Assembly: GCA_013002645.1 (NCBI GenBank)
Contig: JABDJF010000237.1
Coordinates: 1-12,292, forward strand
Source of the DNA: Myxococcales bacterium
GTDB taxonomy: Bacteria > Myxococcota_A > Polyangia > Polyangiales > Houyiibacteriaceae
Direction of reading: 5' to 3'
Length of the DNA: 12,292 nt
Numbering within the stretch: position 1 is the stretch's first letter; each line of letters starts with the position of its first letter. The translations under genes were made by a program, and so were the position numbers. Shown one piece after another: positions 7,146 through 12,292 of this stretch. The notes beneath the pieces are model-generated. The model was not told where the DNA came from and searched no databases. It saw only the letters and a list, made by a program, of their open reading frames with translations.

Positions 7146-8093
7146 ATGAGCCATCGACTCTTGATCATCGGAAGCGGACCCGCAGCCCACACCGCAGCGA
7201 TTTACGCGGCGCGCGCCGAGCTGAAACCCGTCCTCTTCGAAGGCTTCATGGCCGGAGGCATCGCCGCCGGCGGCCAGTTGACGACGACCACGGACGTGGA
7301 GAACTACCCAGGCTTCCCGGAAGGCATCATGGGCCCCGACATGATGGATCGCTTTCGCGCGCAATCGGAGCGGTTCGGCACGACGATCCACACGGAGACC
7401 GTCAACGAGATCGACTTGTCGACCCGACCGTTCCGCTTCAAAGCCGACGCCCAGGAGGGCAGCGCGGACTCGGTGATCATCGCGACTGGCGCGACCGCCA
7501 GGCGGCTCGAGATCCCGGGCGCCAACGACGGAGAGCTCTGGCAGAAGGGTATCTCGGCCTGTGCGGTCTGCGACGGCGCGCTTCCGGCGTTCCGCAATCA
7601 GCCCCTGGCGGTGATCGGCGGCGGCGACTCTGCGGTGGAAGAGGCGTCCTTCCTCACCAAGTACGGCTCGACGGTGTACCTCGTTCACCGCCGCGACGAG
7701 CTTCGCGCTTCGAAGATCATGCAACAGCGTGCGTTGGACAATCCGAAGATCGAGATTCTCTGGTCCCACGTCGTCACGCAAGCCAAGGGCGCGGATTTCC
7801 TCGAGGCGGTTCGTGTCAGAGACCTGAAGACCGAGGAGGAACGGGACATCCCCGCGGCAGGCCTCTTCTTCGCGATAGGCCACACGCCAAACACTGCGTT
7901 CTTGAGGGGCCAAATCGACACGGACGATCAGGACTACATCGTCACCAAGCCCGATTCGACGCAGACCAACATCCCCGGTGTGTTCGCTGCGGGCGACGTG
8001 CAGGACAAGAAGTGGCGCCAGGCGATTACTGCGGCCGGGAGCGGTTGCATGGCCGCACTCGAGGCCGAGCAGTTCCTAGCCGGCCATGGATAG
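7146..8093 (+). CDS. trxB: Thioredoxin-disulfide reductase (NADPH), eukaryote-like NTR type
   Basis: A 315-aa low-molecular-weight thioredoxin reductase that passes electrons from NADPH through FAD and a redox disulfide to thioredoxin. The FAD site is GSGPAA (9-14). The redox disulfide is CAVC (Cys139/Cys142) followed by DGALP. The NADPH site is GGGDSA (158-163) with HRR (181-183), and the closing FAD motif is GDVQDKKWRQAITAAGSGC (283-301). The wording of several blocks (GGQLTTTTDVENYPGFPEG, RASKIMQQRAL, GDVQDKKWRQ) is nearly that of plant and fungal NTRs; the E. coli disulfide is CATC. The start is ATG 7146, with AAGGAG ending 4 bp before it; the longer frame from 7095 adds a non-conserved leader. 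Product and Tpx (at the window end) could form one thioredoxin/peroxidase chain. It converges with the phosphoesterase gene, 11 bp between stops. Confidence 0.96.
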   Translation: MSHRLLIIGSGPAAHTAAIYAARAELKPVLFEGFMAGGIAAGGQLTTTTDVENYPGFPEGIMGPDMMDRFRAQSERFGTTIHTETVNEIDLSTRPFRFKADAQEGSADSVIIATGATARRLEIPGANDGELWQKGISACAVCDGALPAFRNQPLAVIGGGDSAVEEASFLTKYGSTVYLVHRRDELRASKIMQQRALDNPKIEILWSHVVTQAKGADFLEAVRVRDLKTEEERDIPAAGLFFAIGHTPNTAFLRGQIDTDDQDYIVTKPDSTQTNIPGVFAAGDVQDKKWRQAITAAGSGCMAALEAEQFLAGHG

Positions 8094-8104
8094 GTCAGCG
8101 CAGC

Positions 8105-9091
8105 TCAGGAGTTGAAGCCGGCGTTGTTTCCGTTTCGGCGCTTGCGCTTTTGCTGCTTGCGAATCACGGCCTGCGCCCGACGCTCCTTGGTCTTGTCCGA
8201 AGGAATCCGGCCCGGATGAGCCTCCTGCTCGCCGTGATGTTCGTCGAACGCGCCCGGTTGCGTGCCCAACTCGAAGAACGCCACCTCGCGTTTGGCGCGC
8301 TCGCCCAACCGGAGAGGAACGATTGCAGCCCCAACCCCGGCGCCGACATAGACTGCACCCTGGGGATCTTCGGTGCCCCGCGAACCGTAGAGCCCGTGGA
8401 TGTACTTGTGCCCGGCGAGCTTCCCTACCGACAGCTCGTGAAGTCGCGCGACCGTGATCTGCCCGGCGTGCGTATGACCGGAGAACACAAGCGGCACGCC
8501 AGCCTCCCAGAGCGCATCGGCTTCTTCGGCGATGTGCGATAGCCCGATGACTGGCAGATCGGCCCGCAAGCCCTTGAGTGCCGCGCGCCGATCCGCGTGA
8601 CCGGTATAGGCATCGTCCAGGCCGACGACCTGCAAGGCCTGGTGCCCGACGTGAACGGTGGTGTTCGCATTGTCCAGCACCTCGGCGCCACCGCGTCGAA
8701 GCGCCTCCCGCACCGGGCCGGCTCCTGCCCAGTGATCGTGATTGCCGAGGACCGCGAAAACGGGCGCGTCGATCTCGCTGATCACCTCGGTGAGATCTTC
8801 GAGATACACCTGGCTGTGGCAGACGAAATCACCGCTGATGACCACGATGTCGGGCTTGCCGGCGTTGATCATCGAGGCCGCGTCGTACTGGACCTCCATC
8901 GGCGTGACCCGGCCGACGTGCAGGTCGGTCAAGTGGGCGACCCGGACCCCTTCGAGGTGCTCGAGAAAGCACTCCGGGCCTGCAAAGCGACGGATGCGAA
9001 ACCGACGCGAAGTATCGTGCCAGGGGTCTCGCTCGCGCAGCAGCTTCTTCCGAAACTTCCGGAGCCCTTCGATGGTTGCCGATCGGCTCAT
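8105..9091 (-). CDS. Calcineurin-like metallophosphoesterase (YkuE-like)
   Basis: A 328-aa two-metal phosphoesterase with the full motif set: DLHVG (56-60), GDFVCH (87-92), GNHDH (116-120), LSH (184-186) and SGHTHAGQ (204-211). The metal ligands and catalytic histidines are therefore all present. The layout resembles YkuE-type membrane-associated phosphoesterases, but no N-terminal membrane helix or signal peptide is visible; the first 35 residues are strongly basic. The C-terminus also ends in a lysine/arginine-rich tail (about 300-323), which suggests binding to membrane, RNA or another anionic surface. The substrate is unknown; phosphodiesters of nucleotides or lipids are possible. It is the last gene of the feo cluster, 25 nt after the small membrane protein, so it is probably iron-regulated with it. 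The ribosome binding site is weak (ACGAGAA before ATG). Confidence 0.88.
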   Translation of the reverse strand: MSRSATIEGLRKFRKKLLRERDPWHDTSRRFRIRRFAGPECFLEHLEGVRVAHLTDLHVGRVTPMEVQYDAASMINAGKPDIVVISGDFVCHSQVYLEDLTEVISEIDAPVFAVLGNHDHWAGAGPVREALRRGGAEVLDNANTTVHVGHQALQVVGLDDAYTGHADRRAALKGLRADLPVIGLSHIAEEADALWEAGVPLVFSGHTHAGQITVARLHELSVGKLAGHKYIHGLYGSRGTEDPQGAVYVGAGVGAAIVPLRLGERAKREVAFFELGTQPGAFDEHHGEQEAHPGRIPSDKTKERRAQAVIRKQQKRKRRNGNNAGFNS

Positions 9092-9116
9092 TTCTCGTTC
9101 AATGTAGGTCTTCTGC

Positions 9117-9284
9117 TCAGTGGTCGCACGGATCGGACGGAGGGGGTTTTCGTGTCAGTCGCGAAACGGGGACGTCCGGGCCGGTCGGGCGATGGGGACG
9201 GGTCTTCTTCCCGCGAAACCGTCGCACGACGTAGACGCAGGCAAACGCGACAATCAACCCTGCCACGATTTGCTGCCACGGCAT
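9117..9284 (-). CDS. Small FeoB-associated-like membrane protein (55 aa)
   Basis: This short gene fills the otherwise unexplained gap between feoB and the phosphoesterase. The protein opens MPWQQIVAGLIVAFACVYVV, a single membrane segment at about 4-20 containing Cys16. Next come a basic stretch (RRFRGKKTRPHR) and a proline-rich tail ending PSDPCDH. The ATG lies 9 nt after the feoB stop, and AGGG overlapping that stop can serve as its ribosome binding site, so translation is probably coupled. In many bacteria feoB is followed by a short one-helix protein with a basic linker and a cysteine-containing C-terminus (FeoB-associated Cys-rich membrane protein family). This ORF matches that size, topology and position, but has only one tail cysteine and no Cys-Gly-Gly-Cys cluster. 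A role in Feo complex stability or iron handling is inferred. Confidence 0.68.
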   Translation of the reverse strand: MPWQQIVAGLIVAFACVYVVRRFRGKKTRPHRPTGPDVPVSRLTRKPPPSDPCDH

Positions 9285-9293
9285 ACTCGAACC

Positions 9294-11459
9294 CTAGCCG
9301 TAACCCAGAAGCTGGCCACCCTGATAGACCGCGAGAGAGGCCAGGTAGGCGAGTAAGGTCATGTACGAGAACAGGAACACAGGCCATTTCCAAGAACCGG
9401 ATTCCTTCTTCACCACGGCGATGGTGCTCATGCACTGACAGGCGAGCAAGAAGAAAATCATGAGTGAGACGCCACTGAGCGGAGTCATCACGGGGCTTCC
9501 GTCCGCATGACGGGCATCGCGAAGCGCCTGCCGCAGGGGCCTACTCTCCTCGTCCGCCTCCCCGATTCCGAACACCACGCCGAGTGTGGAGATGAACACC
9601 TCGCGCGCGGCAAACGCGCCGATGATCCCGACGCCAATCTGCCAGTCGAAGCCGATCGGCCGGAGCACGGGCTCGATGGCATGGCCGAACCTGCCGCCCA
9701 GGCTGTGAGCGAGCTGCTCGCCGGCTTCGCGCGCATCGAGCGACTGCAGAGCCTCGGATTTTGTCGTTTCGGACGAGGCCGACTGCAGGACCTGCGCGCG
9801 CTCTGCCGCGTAGTGCTCGGAGATCTCGGCTGACTTCGGAAACGAGAGGAGAGCCCAAAGAAGAATCGTCATCGCCAAAATGATCGTGCCGGCGTCGATC
9901 AAAAAGATGCGGAGACGGCGCCAAGCGTTGATCCAGAGAATGGCGGCGGAAGGCCAGCGGTAGGGGGGCATCTCGAGGACGAACGTAGGTGCGGGGCCCG
10001 GAAGCACGGTGCGCTTGAGGACCGCTGCGGCGGCCAGCGTGACCAGGACCGACAGGGTGTACATCGAAAAGAGCGCGACGGCCCCTGCGCTGAACCATCC
10101 CAGAGACCGCCCAGCAAACACGGTGCCAACGACGAGGATGTAGACCGGCAAGCGCGCGCTACAAGACATCAGCGGAAGCGCCAACATGGTGACCAAGCGA
10201 TCACGCCGGCGTTCGATGGTGCGTGTGGCCATGACGGCGGGAACCGCGCAGGCAAAGCCAGAAAGCAGCGGAACGAAGGCCTTGCCGTGCAAGCCCACCC
10301 CCTTCATCACTCGGTCGATCACGAATGCAACGCGCGCGAGGTAGCCCGAGTCTTCCAGAAACCCGATGAACAGGAAGAGCATCAGGATCTGCGGAGCAAA
10401 AACGATCACGTTCCCGACCCCAGCGATGATTCCTTCGACGACCAAGTCTTGCAGGACGCCCGGCGGCAGAATCGTTGCGGCCTGCGCCTGCATGAAACCA
10501 GTCAAGGTCTCGATGGCGCCGATCAGAGGCTCGGCCCCAGCAAAAAGCGCTTCGAAAATGCCAAACATCACGACCGCGAAGATCGAAATCCCCGCGATTG
10601 GATGGGTCAGCACGCGATCGATACGCTCGCTCCAACTCGGACTGGGACCTCGGACGGAGCAGGTCTCGGCGACTGCTCGGTCGAGCCAATCGTAGCGAGA
10701 GGAGACGATCTCGAGGTCGAGATTGCGTCCACGTTCAGCGGCCGCTCGACGAATGTTCCCCGCCGCCTGGCGTACTTCGTCCGGGACACCGCGAAGACTG
10801 TCTTCGCCGAGGGAGAGCAGGCACCAAAGTGCGAATACGCGATGTTGACCAGTTGGCATCTTGGGGCGCCACCGTGCGACGGCTGGCGCGAGCGCCGCAA
10901 TGTCGGCCTCGAGCGCCGCTGGGTAACCCACCTGGAGCGTCGAAATCTCGCTGCTGGGCTCGAGCTGTGTCTCGAGCGCCGACAGGAGCGCATCCAGACC
11001 ACGCCGTTTGGTCGCGACGACGGGAATCACCGGCGATGCAAAGAGCTCTGACAAGCGTTCGGTGTCGATGCGGAGACCGATGCGTGCGGTAGCGTCCATC
11101 ATGTTGAGCGCAACCACGACCGGAACCCCCGACTCGATGAGCTGCAATGGCAGGTAGAGCCCACGTTCCAAGGTCGTGGCATCGACGACGCAAACCACGG
11201 CGCGGGTATTGCTTTCCGTCAATGCATCGACGGCGAGCTGCTCCTCGGGCGAGCTCGCCGTCAGACTGTACATCCCAGGCAAGTCGACCAGCTCGATCTT
11301 CTCTGTCCCGAGATGCAAGCTTGCGCTCGTCCGGTCGACGGTCACCCCAGGGTAGTTGCCGACGTGGGCGCTCCCGCCCGAAAGCGCGTTGAAGAGAGTG
11401 CTCTTTCCGCAGTTGGGGTTGCCCGCGATCAGGACCTGCGGGGCGGCCGCGCTGCTCAC
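9294..11459 (-). CDS. feoB: Ferrous iron transport protein B (GTPase-permease)
   Basis: An inner-membrane Fe(II) importer of 721 aa. The N-terminal cytoplasmic G domain has G1 GNPNCGKS (13-20), G2 at GVT (38-40), G3 DLPG (59-62) and G4 NMMD (119-122). A helical spacer domain follows to about 270. The membrane domain begins near 285 and carries two pore-region motifs with cysteine, GFACAVPAVMATRT (401-414) and LMSCSARLPVY (430-440). A third cysteine pair occurs in ACQCMSTIAVVKKE (673-686). A polar loop of about 70 residues rich in Glu, Ser and Ala (about 541-610) sits between late helices. The start is GTG at 11459, overlapping the feoA stop in GTGA with GAAGGA 5 bp ahead. The frame stays open upstream to 11699, but that part lies over feoA and is not FeoB sequence. 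It is translationally coupled to feoA and followed by two more operon genes. Confidence 0.97.
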   Translation of the reverse strand: MSSAAAPQVLIAGNPNCGKSTLFNALSGGSAHVGNYPGVTVDRTSASLHLGTEKIELVDLPGMYSLTASSPEEQLAVDALTESNTRAVVCVVDATTLERGLYLPLQLIESGVPVVVALNMMDATARIGLRIDTERLSELFASPVIPVVATKRRGLDALLSALETQLEPSSEISTLQVGYPAALEADIAALAPAVARWRPKMPTGQHRVFALWCLLSLGEDSLRGVPDEVRQAAGNIRRAAAERGRNLDLEIVSSRYDWLDRAVAETCSVRGPSPSWSERIDRVLTHPIAGISIFAVVMFGIFEALFAGAEPLIGAIETLTGFMQAQAATILPPGVLQDLVVEGIIAGVGNVIVFAPQILMLFLFIGFLEDSGYLARVAFVIDRVMKGVGLHGKAFVPLLSGFACAVPAVMATRTIERRRDRLVTMLALPLMSCSARLPVYILVVGTVFAGRSLGWFSAGAVALFSMYTLSVLVTLAAAAVLKRTVLPGPAPTFVLEMPPYRWPSAAILWINAWRRLRIFLIDAGTIILAMTILLWALLSFPKSAEISEHYAAERAQVLQSASSETTKSEALQSLDAREAGEQLAHSLGGRFGHAIEPVLRPIGFDWQIGVGIIGAFAAREVFISTLGVVFGIGEADEESRPLRQALRDARHADGSPVMTPLSGVSLMIFFLLACQCMSTIAVVKKESGSWKWPVFLFSYMTLLAYLASLAVYQGGQLLGYG

Positions 11460-11695
11460 ACCGTTCCTTCGGGCCGGACTGCGATTTTGGCGGCCTCGGC
11501 TCGGCGCACGGATAGCGAGTAGTTGCGGACCCGGAGCTCGATCGGGTCTCCAAGAGGCGCCACGCGAACGACGCGAACCCTCGTCCCGGGGAGCAGGCCC
11601 ATCTCCATCAATCGCCGCGAGAGACGGCGCTCGCAGTCGATCGACGCGATTTCGGCATGCTGGCCGAGGGGCAAATCGAGAAGAGACCGGTTCAT
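11456..11695 (-). CDS. feoA: Ferrous iron transport protein A
   Basis: A 79-aa cytoplasmic protein of the FeoA SH3-like fold. The family pattern is clear: an opening LLDLPLGQHAEI, then CERRLSRRLMEMGLLPGTRV, then a basic strand (VRVVRVAPLGDPIELRVRNY) and the closing LSVRRAEAAKI. FeoA supports FeoB-mediated Fe(II) uptake, probably by direct contact with the transporter. The length is normal for the family (75-85 aa). The ATG at 11695 gives the canonical N-terminus. No Shine-Dalgarno sequence is visible before it, and the best -10-like element would place transcription initiation almost at the ATG, so translation may be leaderless. The gene overlaps feoB by 4 nt and lies under a Fur-like operator, so expression is probably induced when iron is scarce. 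Confidence 0.96.
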   Translation of the reverse strand: MNRSLLDLPLGQHAEIASIDCERRLSRRLMEMGLLPGTRVRVVRVAPLGDPIELRVRNYSLSVRRAEAAKIAVRPEGTV

Positions 11696-11701
11696 CCACT
11701 A

Positions 11702-11730
11702 TTGATAATGAATTTCGCTATCGAGGGCAA
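11702..11730 (-). promoter_or_regulatory. Candidate feoAB promoter
   Basis: On the minus strand TTGCCC (11730-11725) and TATCAA (11707-11702) are each 4 of 6 to the sigma70 consensus with a 17-bp spacer. The predicted start point falls at about 11695, on the feoA ATG. An overlapping CATTAT (11710-11705) is an alternative -10. The Fur-like dyad covers the spacer and part of the -10. Confidence 0.45.
11704..11722. promoter_or_regulatory. Fur-box-like 19-bp operator in the feoA-tpx divergent region
   Basis: GATAATGAATTTCGCTATC agrees with the classic 19-bp Fur box (GATAATGATAATCATTATC) at 14 of 19 positions, counted by hand. It is a 9-1-9 dyad whose half-sites (GATAATGAA and GATAGCGAA) match at 7 of 9. 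It ends 9 bp before the feoA ATG and overlaps the candidate feo promoter, where an Fe(II)-loaded Fur repressor would be expected to block transcription. It ends 12 bp before the -35 of the tpx promoter. Confidence 0.6.
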
Positions 11731-11734
11731 CCGC

Positions 11735-11762
11735 TTGGTAATTTGGGTGAAGTCCCTATAAG
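11735..11762 (+). promoter_or_regulatory. Candidate sigma70-like promoter for tpx
   Basis: TTGGTA (11735-11740, 4 of 6) and TATAAG (11757-11762, 5 of 6) are 16 bp apart, giving a start near 11769 and a leader of about 25 nt. That leader contains the AAAGGAG ribosome binding site at 11783-11789. This is the best promoter match in the window. Confidence 0.5.
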
Positions 11763-11793
11763 ACCGGCCTACTCGTGCCCCGAAAGGAGAATC

Positions 11794-12291
11794 ATGGCCA
11801 TCACCGCGCTCAAAGGAACCCCGGTTCACACCAATCGCGACCTGCCCGCCAAGGGCAGCAGCGCACCCGACTTCCTCCTCGTCGCCAGCGACCTCAGTGA
11901 GAAGACGCTGGCCGACTTCGCAGGAAAGAAGAAAATCCTCACGATCAACCCGAGCTACGACACACCGGTCTGCCAGACGGCGGCACGCACATTCAATCAA
12001 CGCGTAGCAGGTCTCGGCAACGCAGTGGTGCTGGTCGTGAGCTCCGACCTTCCCTTCGCTCAGAAACGCTTTTGTGTTGCCGAGGGATTGGAAGGAGTCG
12101 TTCCGCTTTCGACGTTCCGAGGAAGCTTCCTTCAGGACTACGGAGTGGAGATGATCGACGGTGCGATGAAGGGACTCGCCGCGCGCGCCATCGTCGTCGT
12201 AGATGAAAACGACGAGGTCGTTCACACCGAAATGGTCGCCGACATCGTCCAAGAACCGGACTACGACGCAGCGATCGCGGCCGCCAGCTAA
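11794..12291 (+). CDS. tpx: Thiol peroxidase (atypical 2-Cys peroxiredoxin)
   Basis: A 165-aa thioredoxin-fold peroxidase that reduces hydrogen peroxide and organic hydroperoxides using thioredoxin. The peroxidatic cysteine is in the P-x-x-x-T-P-V-C pattern NPSYDTPVCQT. The resolving cysteine is in LPFAQKRFCVAEG, about 35 residues later. LSTFRGSFLQDYGV, LAARAIVVVDENDEVVHTE and QEPDYDAA are the usual Tpx blocks. Length is typical (about 165-170). ATG 11794 has a strong AAAGGAG 4 bp upstream; the frame is open far upstream over feoA/feoB but that part is not Tpx sequence. The gene is divergent from feoA across 98 bp, so iron uptake and peroxide defence are controlled from one region, and trxB in this window could supply its reductant chain. 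The stop is one base from the window end, and what follows is unknown. Confidence 0.97.
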   Translation: MAITALKGTPVHTNRDLPAKGSSAPDFLLVASDLSEKTLADFAGKKKILTINPSYDTPVCQTAARTFNQRVAGLGNAVVLVVSSDLPFAQKRFCVAEGLEGVVPLSTFRGSFLQDYGVEMIDGAMKGLAARAIVVVDENDEVVHTEMVADIVQEPDYDAAIAAAS

Positions 12292-12292
12292 G

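Noticed and set aside
8075..8125. Possible bidirectional terminator between trxB and the phosphoesterase
   Set aside because: Only two self-complementary GCCGGC hexamers about 30 bp apart can pair; there is no long stem and no T-run.
7115..8542. 475-codon plus-strand frame spanning trxB and the phosphoesterase end
   Set aside because: It runs out of frame over trxB and antisense over the phosphoesterase, both of which carry intact catalytic motifs. Its product is Arg/Gly/Pro-rich and unrecognisable.
11460..11699. Upstream extension of feoB to 11699 (80 extra residues)
   Set aside because: This part is feoA read in another frame. The GTG at 11459 with a GAAGGA ribosome binding site and a GTGA overlap gives the canonical FeoB N-terminus just before the P-loop.
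11356..11793. Upstream extension of tpx over feoA/feoB
   Set aside because: It is non-conserved sequence antisense to feoA and feoB; ATG 11794 has a strong AAAGGAG and begins the Tpx homology.
1..12292. CRISPR arrays, tRNA/rRNA genes, insertion sequences, phage or toxin-antitoxin signatures
   Set aside because: I looked for direct repeat arrays, cloverleaf-like segments, transposase motifs and small toxin/antitoxin pairs and saw none. Nearly all of the sequence is accounted for by the listed genes.

Overview
This is a GC-rich (roughly 60-65% by eye) window with tightly packed genes. It reads as core and metabolic chromosome of a Gram-negative bacterium, not a mobile island. A periplasmic lytic transglycosylase with a signal peptide implies an outer-membrane cell plan. 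The gene mix is an SCP2-type thiolase next to a 3-hydroxyacyl-CoA dehydrogenase, a thioredoxin reductase resembling the plant/fungal NTR lineage, an L-2-hydroxyglutarate oxidase-like flavoprotein and a Feo iron system. This mix would suit an uncultured deltaproteobacterial or myxobacterial-type lineage. That placement is a guess from the proteins alone. There is no rRNA, tRNA, CRISPR array, insertion sequence or phage signature.

Plus strand, 1-8093. The window opens in the C-terminal end of a 3-hydroxyacyl-CoA dehydrogenase, followed 22 bp later by a thiolase; together they look like consecutive beta-oxidation steps. A perfect 10-bp hairpin separates them from proS (prolyl-tRNA synthetase, full length, with editing insertion). 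A 61-aa single-span membrane protein starts 4 bp after proS. An AT-rich promoter-like patch with a perfect palindrome lies at the start of a large soluble lytic transglycosylase. An LhgO-like FAD oxidoreductase follows 20 bp after that, then trxB (thioredoxin reductase) with its own strong ribosome binding site.

Minus strand, 11695-8105. The layout is feoA, feoB (4-nt GTGA overlap), a 55-aa one-span membrane protein that is easily missed because of its size, then a calcineurin-like metallophosphoesterase. The gaps are small (overlap, 9 nt, 25 nt), so this looks like one ferrous-iron-uptake operon. It converges on trxB with only 11 bp between the stop codons.

Plus strand, 11794-12291. tpx (thiol peroxidase) is divergent from feoA. 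The 98-bp divergent region holds a 19-bp Fur-box-like dyad on the feo promoter and a separate sigma70-like promoter for tpx. Iron import and peroxide detoxification therefore share one control region, and trxB, which could re-reduce the thioredoxin that serves Tpx, lies at the far end of the feo operon.

I found no radically new system. The best leads are the small FeoB-linked membrane protein, the phosphoesterase in the feo operon, the Fur-like divergent control region, and the small membrane protein coupled to proS.
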